The position numbers were made by a program, and so were the translations under genes. From assembly GCF_030936135.1 (NCBI RefSeq), contig NC_082637.1, positions 10,057,001 through 10,121,000 on the forward strand: a stretch of DNA of 64,000 bases, written 5' to 3'. The notes beneath the pieces are model-generated. The model saw nothing but the letters and a program-made list of their open reading frames with translations. It searched no databases and was not told where the DNA came from. Positions 48,601-59,291 of this stretch are shown in pieces; the stretch's first letter is position 1, and every line of letters begins with the position of its first letter. The DNA comes from Gavia stellata (taxonomy: Eukaryota; Chordata; Aves; Gaviiformes; Gaviidae).

Positions 48601-50699
48601 TCTCATCTTACATCTGTCTCATTAAATTTCTGTCTTGACCTTGAAATCCTCTTGACCTGCAGTAGTCTGAAGTTGTTCTGTTAGATACAAGCTTGAATTT
48701 CAAGGATGTTCGTTCATGTACCGAACTTAGCTCAGTTGCACTGGTTCTGCTTTTATCAGAAGCATAAAGGGTACCTTAAATATCTGTGCTGCACTGCAGA
48801 TGAATCAACCTGCTTTGCATCCTTTTGCTGGCTCTTTCAGGAGATATTTCAGCGAACTGAGGATTCTGGCTTTATCTAGATGTCATATTAGTCATTGACA
48901 TGGTAACTAGTTGGAACATAGGTAGAAATATCAATGCTAGTTTGCACTTCAGTGTTGTACTTTCTCTTGTATATCCATCTGGCCTGAAAGATGTCTTTTT
49001 AAGCATCCATGTTTTAACGATGGTTGAGAAAGAACAACCATTTTGTAGGTGGTTCTTGTGTGGCCACGTGTAATTAGCTTTTTAAATGGAGCATGGTTGT
49101 TATAGCAGGGAGGTGACTTCCTAGCGATCTGCAGGAGATGAGGACTGTATGTGAGGGGACGTGTTCTTCAGTAGCTGTTTCCGTAGGGCCACGTTGGGAG
49201 TGTAAGGTCTATATGTACCTAACACACGGCAACTCGAGACGTGGTTCGAACAACAGTAGTACTTTGGAGCCACTGAAGGTCAAAGCGGTTGAATACCTTG
49301 TCCTTGTGACTGCAGCAGCAGTGCTGTCTGATCTGCTTCTTTTTAAGCAGATGTTTAGTGTAAGAGCTAGTTCTCTGCCTGGTGTAATGCAGCTGTGGCA
49401 CATGTATTTGCAGGAGCTGGTACTGTGGCAGATTCATGCTGGTGGCTGCTGCTTTTATCCCCCAGCCCAGGCAAGAGTACTTTGTAGTGTGAGAAGTAGC
49501 AGCTTAATACTCTGCAGGCCTCAGTGATTTGCCTCTGTGTTTTGATTTTGACTTAAGGTGGGTGTCTGTGTTTTGAAGTCATTAAATGAATTAAACATAT
49601 CGTTTGAACTGGGCTCCCTTTCCTTAGTAGGCCAAAGCTCAAATTAAGACTTTAGCACTTCAATAATACTGTGGAATTCGGGAGGGTTTGTCTTGTTTTG
49701 AAAAAGTAAATCTGAGGTCTGAGCTAGGATTCATCTTCTTTAATTCTCATCCCTTGCAGTGCAAGTTTACTGGCAACCAAGTTATTGCTGCTCATGAGTA
49801 AAGCTACACCGACTGCAATGCTGTGAGCTCCAAATCACCTACAGCACAAGGCAGGGGTGAAAAGAGGTAGAGAATGACAGAATGCTGAATGCTTCTTGAA
49901 TTTGGCTTCACACTAGGAAAAAACACCCAAAACCTGTTAACTGTAGAAACAATAACCTTAGGAGCAAGGATGGGTATGTTCAGCTAATGCACCTATTTAG
50001 CTTAAACTTTAAACTTGATCTCTTTGAAGCAGCCTCTGATACTGGAGCTGACAGGCGCATCATTATGCAATAATGTGAAAATACGCTTTTGTGTCTCAAA
50101 TGTAGGTTTCCCTAGCGAATACCTTCTGACAGAGTGCTGGTTCCTGCAGTGAACTGGAGGACGCTGGGCAGGGAGGCAGCTTGCATAGGTGTATCAGACC
50201 TCTCCGGCTCATACAGGATTATAGATACTTGCACACTGGGGCTATGCATAATACAGTTGTATTAGTATAAGATTATAAATCTAGACTAATGCAATGCTGA
50301 TTGTGTCTCTACACTAGGAGATGGTGCTGCTGTATTTAGCTCTTTGGTTGCAAGTGGCACAGCCCAGCAGACTTTCTCACTACTGCTGAGTGCTACCTGC
50401 CTCTGCCTAGATTTACTACCTGTGACCAGCTCCAAACAGGAGAGTTCGTGATCAGTAATGCGGTGCCTGAAAAATAAGTAGCAGGGCTGCGTAAGTGCTA
50501 AGTTGGCTTCTGTGTGGCAGCCAGCATAGATAAGACTGCAACTGCAATTCCTAGGTGCTGCCATTCAGTTTCTAGAAACCTATATCCCTTGTTTAAATAA
50601 AGGCTGGTATGCCAGCCTGAGAAGTCTTCATTAGAAGACCTGCTGCCTGCCGTGCTGAGAAAGGCAAAGTTGTGTAACACTGCAGCAGTGCTATGGTTT

Positions 50700-51060
50700 A
50701 TACTTACAGTGCTATAAATATTCCTTTCCCTTTGCTGCTTATGAAAGAGGTGACTGCATCAAGACCTGCCCAGTGTTTTTAGCAGAACATGTAACTGGCT
50801 GTCCCTTGAGGAGAGCTTTCCTCTTGCATCCAGCCCAGCTTGCATACGGAGAGAATCAAGGCAATTAGTCATTCACTGACTCATGAATGGTACTTGTTTA
50901 AAGAATTGTCTAAAAATAGTTAGGCTGAAGGAAAGGGTGTTTGTATATTGAGCTAGCTCGGACATCTTTTCACTCATCAATTGCAAACGGCGTTGCTTGC
51001 TTCACCCAACAATGAAGCAATCTGCTGTGTTTTGGTGAGTATGCAAATGGGGGAATGAAG
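50700..51060. promoter_or_regulatory. Motif cluster, possible intronic enhancer
   Basis: Within about 350 bases there is a MEF2-like gctataaatatt (about 50712), a perfect AP-1 site TGACTCA (50877-50883), a perfect MEF2 consensus CTAAAAATAG (50910-50919), a C/EBP-like attgcaaac (about 50980), and an 8-bp inverted repeat ttgcttca / tgaagcaa (50997-51004 and 51013-51020). Short motifs occur by chance, so this is only a candidate. Cross-species conservation or chromatin data would be needed to support it. Confidence 0.25.
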
Positions 51061-53145
51061 AGGTGAGTTCACAGAAACTCTGTCAAGCTTGATGCAAAAT
51101 GCTGTGAAACTGGGATATGCTTTGGTCGTGATTACTTGAATTTGAGCAAATTAAACTATAGAAATGACCAGGATAAGTCCGAAGTATATCATACTCTCAT
51201 GCTCAACTATTCCGTAGACATGCCTGTATGTAAGTCTGCTTCAAGAAAGTAAATTACTTAACTAGGAAATGAAACCTCAAAACACAAGATTGAACAGGAT
51301 GTTGAAGATGTCGTAGGCTAATGCAGCTCTTAATAAGAGGCAATCTTCTGGACCCTGAAGCCTGGCAAGCAGAGGCAGGTGCCCAGAGTGTCAACCCTGT
51401 TACACACTAAACTGGAGAACTTCCACACATGCTGCCAGAGATGCCAGTAATGTATCATGATATTTTGAATAAGCAGCCTCCAATATTCCTGCTACTGCTC
51501 CAGCAAAACTCTATTATTTTTGCAAATAGACTTGGAAAATTGCCGCTTCTGAAGCGGTCACAAACTGCTCCTAGAACAGCCGCACTAGTGTTAGAGCTTT
51601 ACCAGTTCAGGTGCCAGTGTCCGCAGCTATACCTGCAGTAGGACTACTTCAAGTGCCAGCTTCTCCTCTAAAGCAGACACCTAAGAGGAGATATGATTTG
51701 GAAGAAACTTTAGGTGCAGTATTGCCGAATATCTTTGGCTCCTTCAGCAAGTATTAGACACTATAGGGAGACTAAGTTTCACACATTTGGAGTTATTCTT
51801 TCTGTTTTGTCCAAATGGGGAACTCAGTGTGTTTGTACAGATATAAATAAGAACTGAGTCATCTGTTTCTGCCCGGAAAATAGTCACACAGACTAGCCTT
51901 TCTGTGTAACACGTACCCAGTAAGCCTCACTTCAAGCCATACAACTCATGTACAGTCTGCAGGCAACCAAAAGGCATCAGACCCAAGAGTGCAATCTCAA
52001 CACGAGGCCTGCAGTGATGGCAGAAGTCTTCTCACCTCTGGCCTGTCACAATCTCTAATATATTCATTCTTAATTCTTTTTCTCTTAAAATCAGGCCTGA
52101 TCCTGGAGTGAAGGTTGAATTGGGGGCAGAATCTAGTAATACTTCAGCATGGGATTTCCCAGGAAAATACAGAAACCTCAGTATGATGTCAGCTTTCTCG
52201 CATGGGAATCTGAAATTGCTTTAGCGCTCGGCTCCTGTGGTCAAAGCTCAGCAAAGCTGTTGGGACGGCAGCTTGCCATATGGAAAAGGACCAAGTAGTT
52301 CTGTTTGTTAGGTCTTATATAGCTGCTGTGGTAGTTGCCTTTTCTGTGATGAATAGCAGACAAATGCAAAAACTGAGTGAAAATGGACAAGTTATAGAAG
52401 ATAAATAGATGGCTCAGAATGCCACCATTTCCAATTCTGTATCTCGGTGGATGCTACATCTCCTGCAGTTGTTGCAGCGATGTTTTCTGTGGCATTGTGT
52501 GAAGTCAAACTGATGATAAAAGTAATGGAAGTGAACCTGGCAGTTGTTAGCTTGATGTAGGTGAGTGCTTCTGTAATCCGTTCTTTCACGTGAGCTCTGA
52601 GGGCACTGACCTGCAGTTTTGGGAAAATTGTCAGAGGAACACAGCTGTGTTTTAGGGGTTTATACTAAGGAGTTCAGAAGTCTAGCCCTGTCTGGAAGTG
52701 CTCTTGCTTTGCCATTATCAGCCTGGGAGATAGAGCTGAGGCTCTATCTGTCAAACCATGGGCACTGCAAGATGGATCTGTGCACAGCTGGTGGGGTCGG
52801 GCTCGGTTGTGCAGCTGGGGAGGGGAACAGCTTTAGGGAAACTTCTTATTCGCCTTCCAGCCTGTCCCCAGCTTTCTGTTCCCAGCAAGCTCTCCACATG
52901 AGAGCGTTAACAGCTGCCGCATCTGAAGCTGGATGCTCCCTGGCTCAAGAGCACTGACAATGAGTGTTTCTAGCCGGAGCCAAAATGATTGCCGCGTGGT
53001 TCAGACTGAATGGCATAATTAGCTGGGCGATACCGTGGACTGTCCCTGCGGTAAAACTCACTGCAAGAAAGCAGTATCTTCTCTAACTGCTGAACTGCTT
53101 GAGATCCTAAACACAGCTGACTGTGCAGGCTAACTCGGTCTCAAG

Positions 53146-53223
53146 ATGAGCAGTTATTGCCATGAGCAGTTATTGCCATGAGCAGTTATTGCCATGAGCA
53201 GTTATTGCCATGAGCAGTTATTG
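53146..53223. repeat. 16-bp minisatellite, 4.9 copies
   Basis: The unit atgagcagttattgcc is repeated at 53146, 53162, 53178 and 53194, with a final 14-base copy at 53210-53223. All copies are identical over the visible unit, so the array is either recent or kept uniform, and is probably polymorphic in length. Confidence 0.97.
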
Positions 53224-55879
53224 TATGAAGGCTAGAACCTCCAAAGGTTCAAAGGGAGACAATATTAAAAAAAATAAATCCTTTTGTTTCTTTTGAGTAA
53301 TGTTAGAAGAAAATGGTTTGGTTTCCAGGCGCTGCTTGTTCTAATGTCATTGTTCAGAGTAGTTTTATTTACTGGGATCCCTTGAGAGATGGCTCCGGAA
53401 TTTGAATGTAGGAGGTCACAGGGACTTGGGTGCAAACCAGCTTAAAGGGCCGTAGTGAATTCCCCCCTTATCATTCAGCTCAATCTTGGTTTCATGTCTA
53501 CTGTTAGTCCTGATTTTAGATCTAAGGAGCAAAAGACTAGTATGTGGGTCAAAGCCCTTTCTTTAAAAGTGTAATTGTAACTTTGACCATCATATCGCAG
53601 ACTTTCTGCTTTGGTCCAGGTTGGGTGACTTAACAACAGTCCCAGCTTTATGAATGTAGTTATGTAGACAGAAATATTTAATAATAATTTACTATTAAAA
53701 GAAGTTTTGGTAGAAGGAAACCTGGTTTATATCAGAGGAGTCTTCCATTGGAAATGACAGCTTTTAGTAATGCCCCAGATAACTAAATTAGGAACTGTAT
53801 ACAAGATATGATTTAGTGTGACACAAGAATGGGCTCCTGCCTGTCAAACTAGTCTCTGATTTTGTAAGTTAACCTCACTTCTTGACTCATCTTTGGCCTA
53901 CTGACTTGTGGCTCTATTTTCTTTCTTGTTTAGAAGCTTCATGTCCTTTTTATGAGATCTAGTTCACTCTTCGCATCAGGTCTTTGATTAAAATTCCTTA
54001 TGAAGCAATACAGGTAACACAGAATATAAGGGGTGTGCTGCTCTTAGTGTTCATATGGCCATTGCAGTAGCGAGGGAATTTTCAGGACGCACATGAATTA
54101 ACTCACCTGGTCATTCCTCTTCTAACTTGGATCAGAGATGTGGTCCTACTTATCTAAAAGCGCAATGAATGTCAATAAGCGTTGATGTGGTGCTGCTGGG
54201 AAATGAGGCCAGAACTGGGACTAAATTACCAGGCTAGTGCCCAACTCTGTCACAAGAAATTATTTATGTCCTAAGTCATAATATCTGGAGCTGAAATGGC
54301 AATGTTGGTCCTTCGTTCACTTTTACCTTGTCAAACAGTTGACAACGCAATGTGGCTTTAATACTGCTTTACAGGTTCTGAAGCTGGGCGATACCGAGGC
54401 GCTTTAAACATCACTGATGTGAGAAACAAGCAGCTAATACTTACTGCTGACCTCTACTGAACGTCTTTTCCGGCACATAATATTTAATACTGCATGCAGT
54501 AATCCAGACTTAACGTGGAAGAGGAGAATCCATTAGATGAATTATATAAATGCTTGATGCACTCGAAACAGTAAAGGGCATTTTGTGGGATTAGATATTA
54601 ACACTTAACCCATAGTGGTCTGTAGTTCCTGTTCGTGTTGGCTTTCTTGTATGTTAAATATACGGTGTAGTTAGCAGCACGCTGGCAGGAGGCATTCATT
54701 AGGCGTGCAGCTCCGGGATGTGATGATGTGCACAGTGAGGAGCCTGGTTATGCCTGTTACAAAGAAAAATGAGGAGCCTTGGGCTGTCTGCAAGTGCTGT
54801 AACTCTTCCTGGGGCAGGGTGGGTGATTTGCAAGGAGACCTTGGTGGTACCTGCACACAGAGTCAGTAGGAGCTTGACTCTGGGCTGGCTGTAGCAGATA
54901 ACTAGAAAAAAAGCACAAAATAGTTTAAAAAAGCAAATGCTTCCTTTGTATCTGGTCTTAAATACACTTTGAAAAGGATGCTTAGTTTCACTGATGCTGC
55001 GTTTTCATAGGGCTTGCATTAAGCTTGTGATGTTTTAAAATAAAAAATTACCTTTAAGTGGCACTTCCAGAAACACCAGGCAGCTGCAGTTTCTGTTGGC
55101 TGCTGTGAAAGCCGCTGGTGCTCCTGACTTCCCCAAATCAGGTCAGTTGTGATGCTGGTGGCTTTCCAGGAAATGTGTGCTCTTCTCCCCATTGCCTCTC
55201 TGCAGTAGGCAGGCAGGATGGATTCACCATTCCTACCCTCGCTGCCTAAAAATCAGCGATCTAGGTTTTGTCAGCTTGAGAGGAGTAGAAGAAATCAGTG
55301 TCGGACTATAGAAGTGTCATGTACAGCTAGGCTGGAATACATATTGACTTTCTAGACAGCTGAAGCTAGGAGGGAGTCCTGCCTGCATTAATGCTCCCTG
55401 CTGAGAGGGACATGATATCAATATGTAAACGTCAAGTCAAGATCTCCAGGAACAAAGTCGCTGTAATAGTTATTCATAGCGACTGAATCAAGACTTAATT
55501 CAGTGGTTGGCAGAAATGTTAGGTTTGTCTTTTCAGTCAAATAACATGGTATCTAGTAAGACTTTATTCTTCTGCCATACATAAATTTCACTATGGCTTT
55601 GCCTTATCCAACTAGAAGAAAAATAACCAACCTGAAGTGCAGTCACTAATGAGGATGCCAGGGAGCAAGGCAGTAAAATAGGAAACAAAGTGACCACAGC
55701 GGAAGCAATGTTCTTAACATGTGTCGTAGGGTAATTTAGAGGTTGAAGTTCTTGTGTAGTAGCTGTAAATGCCTATAAAGGGCTGAATCTTCTGCCAGGC
55801 TCGTTTATTCAGTGTATCATCAGAGGAGTTTGTTCTTTTTCTAGGGACTACAAGTATGAGTAGTTATAAACTGGGGGAA

Positions 55880-55915
55880 GGGGGGAATGGGTTGTATGGG
55901 GGGAATGGGTTGTAT
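55880..55915. repeat. 18-bp unit, two perfect copies
   Basis: ggggggaatgggttgtat is repeated exactly at 55880-55897 and 55898-55915, preceded by more G-rich sequence. Confidence 0.95.
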
Positions 55916-57956
55916 GATTGTGGTCTCCACCTTCCTGGCTGTTGCGTTCAGTGATGTCAAAGAGCCGCGGTGAGCAGGCGGCTAAAATCGGGACACTGAA
56001 ATAGGATTCTTTCTGTTTAGTTTAAGCTCAGCTATAGAGGAGTCAAACACATGGTGAATGCAGTAGCGGTTGGGGGACTGGGCTGCATCTTTAGTCCTCC
56101 TAAATTAGTTTGGCTGTAACTGAGCTAACAACAAGCTGCCCTAAAACTCTGCCACTCTCTAGCACCTAGCAGTGCCTGGCTGAACTTACCAGGAATCAGC
56201 TCAGAGAGCTGATCTGCCTTACATCAGTGAAATTGTAGGGGGGAAACCTTTCTGTGAGCTTCTGCTTTATTTTAAAAATAAGTTTATTGCCTAATTTGTT
56301 CTTTTTGTCTCTTAACGTGTTTAGCATTGGGCTTTTAGTGAAAAAACTGACCTGTAATCGTGGCTGTTGCTGCATCTTTGCAAGCAGTCTTGCAGCTTGT
56401 CTTGGAAATTCTTGGCTTGCTTAACCCACTCAGAAACTCAAATAGCATTCAGTGAGAGCAGAGTTGGTTTACATCATTTCCCATGATTTCTCTTGCAGAA
56501 GAAACACGAAGATGGGACCTGTTTGTAATGCCCCGGAAAAGCATTTGGTTTCACTTTTCAGATTCTGAATGATCTCAACAGAGAGACCTGAAAGTGATGC
56601 TTTTTTTTTTTGTTTGGTAAAAATCCCTGCCTGTAATGTGGGGTTTCCTAGTTTGGTGGCTTTTGGCTCTGAAACGGGGTTTGCGGAGAGGCTTCGCTTT
56701 ATGCTCCAGTACAGCACCTCAATGTGTTAAACACTTACAGGCTGGTTAGAAATGGCTTATCAGCAAGTAATGTGACTGATTTCTCTAAACCTGTGACTGG
56801 TTACAGGCCAGCTTGGGTCTCAGCTGCTTCCACGTGAGAAAAGGTTTCTCTAATTTCTCTCCAGTTGCATTTTTCTGGTGCCAGAGCTCAAGAAGCATCC
56901 TTCATGTGGCAAAACACCGGATTTATTTAATTCCGTAATGATTGTTATTGCAGGCAGGCAGATAGCTCTTTTCTACTAAAGAGTTGTGGCTGCAAAATAG
57001 GATTTATAAGTTTGAAACAGTCTTTCAGGATCCTGTAGCTTCTGCCTGAGTCTGCATCACATACAGAGATTGTAACTGGTTCTCCAGGCTCAGCCTTTGC
57101 AGTGGGTCTTCTTGAGATGAAATCCTCAGGGTTAGACAATTTAAGAGCAGAGGGTTTTACTGAGAGGAATGAGACCTGCTTCCTCAGCTCCTTGACCACG
57201 TATGTGGGATCCAAACCTGGTAATGCTGGTACACTACTGGCAATATGCTTTTTTGGTTGCCTAGAAACTCTACCTGTGTAGAAGACGTATAGGTTTTGCC
57301 AAGAAATCTTGTAGCTAGCTCAACCCTGAGTTTTGTTGTCTCTTGCATTTTTAATCTCAATCCTTGGGCTGTTTTATGTCTTAGATCTTGCGAAACTGCA
57401 TGTAAGCACAGGAATAGGCTTTCTTGGGAAAACCCCAGTAGCCTGGAGGAGTCTGCAGCTAGATGATGCAAGCGCTGGAGCTGAAGTGAATCTGCTCTGC
57501 CCTGGGTAAAATCTCTGCTCCGCTCTCAGTGCGGGATGGCGTGTTGTAGAGCGAGGCATGTCCTTGCTGCAGCAGCCTCTCTCTTCTGCAGTGGTGTGGG
57601 GACAAGAGGCATTCGCTTGCTTTCTTGGAGCAATGCCATTTGTGTAACTGACCTTAAACCGTGGGCTAAGATTGTTTAAGTGGATCATAAATCTATTGGC
57701 AAATGACTGCAGGGTGAGGACTCAGTGCTGCTGTAACATACCCACATACAGTCAGTATCATGAGTGGGCATGTGCAGAACATAAGCCGTGTGAGCTGCTG
57801 AATTTGTATCATAAAGGTGAAAAGATTTTTTTTCTTGGCTACCTGGTACTCTGCCCCCATAAAATTTGGGCTGTGAGGCAAAGGCATATGCCAATCTATA
57901 AGTAAAACTGTAGCCAGGTATTTAATCACTCAGTAATCCAACTTGCTTGGTTGCCT

Positions 57957-58109
57957 GAATCACAGAATCACTAAGGTTGGAAAAGACCTGTAAGATCATC
58001 AAGTCCAACCATAAAAAAAAAAAAACCCCAAAAACCTGTTTCTGGGAATAAAACTTCCCAGAGTCTGTCCTGTTGAACAAGGTCAGCACCCCGTGTCCAA
58101 GTGGCATGG
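57957..58109 (-). mobile_element. CR1 LINE 3'-end fragment, interrupted
   Basis: On the + strand, 57957-58011 reads gaatcacagaatcactaagg, then ttggaaaagacctgtaagat and catcaagtccaacc, the reverse complement of a CR1 3' end. It then runs into an A-rich stretch (13 A at about 58013) and about 70 unrelated bases. After that, 58087-58109 (caccccgtgtccaagtggca...) again resembles the next part of the CR1 antisense consensus as I remember it. The element therefore appears to carry a replacement or insertion in its middle. The left part is firm and the right part tentative. Confidence 0.8.
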
Positions 58110-59204
58110 TTAGATGCTTAAGTGGAAGGGGGTGACCTGGGATTCTGCTCTTGCCGTGTGCAACTTGCTTTTGGGATCTCTTCTTGCATTCTCAGTCTCA
58201 CGAGAGCCCAGCTGTGGTGCAGGGGCCGGGAGATGCTTCTCTGGAGATCCCATGCTAGACTGGTGGTGGGGCTCTCTCAGTGGGTTGAGCAATGCCAAGG
58301 GAAGGGTTTGTGCTCCACAGCACAGCAAGCAGTCTGCCGCTCCGTCTTTCAGAGGGAAGCGTTTTTAGCACTTACACAGTCCAGATTCAGCCCTCTTTCC
58401 TGTGGGTTGGCTTTTCTAACTGCTGTGAATGGCAGGACAGCACAGAGAAGTTAATATCCAGTGCTGGGATCTCTGCAGTCTTCCCACAACTGGCTCAGCT
58501 CTGAGAGTCTTGCCCCACGGCTGGCTGCTGACCTCAGAGGCACTGGAAGGTAACATTTGCTGTCATTGCCCATCAGTATTTCGTTCATCAAGTTGCACTG
58601 ATTTATTGAACAGACACAGGTGGTATTCAGACTTGGGGAAATGCTTGTGGTGGCAAAAAGTGTAGTATTAGGAACACAAGTAGATGGACTAGCTTCACTC
58701 TTGCACAAGAAGGGCAAAAAAACCTTTGGATCTGAGTAGAGCAAGTATCTAACAATTTTTTTCTGCACAGAAAAGACTAATTTAAAATATTTGCACTGGC
58801 AAATGTAAAACAGGTCTCTTCACCTTAGCAAACGTTTTTAGCCTGCTTCTGAACCTAGAAAGACAGCAGTAGTATCTTGAGTTCCAGCTTTTCAAATCTC
58901 TTTTACACTGTTAAACAACAGTTGTTGGATAATGCTTCTAGAATTAGGATGTGGTAGATGCCTTTTTGTCTTATTTTCTGAGCATTACCAGCCCAGGTCA
59001 GTCCTGGTGTTTAGATTTTTCTTGTTCAGTTAGTGTTTTGCTCATAAGAAATTGTATAGAGTTATACTGTGCACTGGTATGTAAAATGAACAGTTTAATA
59101 GCCTTAATTTAAATTGTTTTTTCCAATTTTTCACTGTAATGGTTGCTTGTTGATCTCTTTTTTTTTATTCTGTCTCATAACTAAAATATTTTGCTTTTTT
59201 CCAG

Positions 59205-59291
59205 GCTCATATTAAATTTCCTATTGACTATCCATATTCACCACCTACCTTCAGATTCCTGACCAAAATGTGGCACCCCAACATTTATGAG
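59205..59291 (+). CDS. UBE2R2: UBE2R2 coding exon 2 (residues 60-88)
   Basis: This exon continues the UBC fold directly from exon 1 in phase 0 and encodes AHIKFPIDYPYSPPTF through NIYE, residues 60-88. It contains the PxxPP turn and the conserved HPN motif (His83-Pro84-Asn85), whose Asn supports isopeptide bond formation in E2 enzymes (family knowledge). Its sequence separates it from CDC34, which has ARLKF and SPPAF at the corresponding positions, as I recall. Length is exactly 29 codons. The acceptor is a long T-rich tract ending ccag and the donor is gtaagg. No other coding exon was found in the preceding 40.7 kb. Confidence 0.98.

Larger units (their letters stand above)
18507..59204 (+). 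other. UBE2R2: UBE2R2 intron 1 (40.7 kb, phase 0)
   Basis: The intron is bounded by the donor gtacgg after exon 1 and the acceptor ttgcttttttccag before exon 2. The first 400 bases belong to the CpG island, after which composition becomes AT-richer. On the coding strand, T and G outnumber A and C in many lines: by hand, the 60 bases from 20461 hold about 21 T, 10 A, 20 G and 9 C. Features listed separately are a solo LTR, short tandem duplications, a motif cluster and a CR1 fragment. Open frames inside it, including 33081-33497 (-), 44554-44901 (+) and 49138-49527 (+), show no recognisable protein. No nested gene or structural RNA was recognised between the listed features. Confidence 0.95.
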
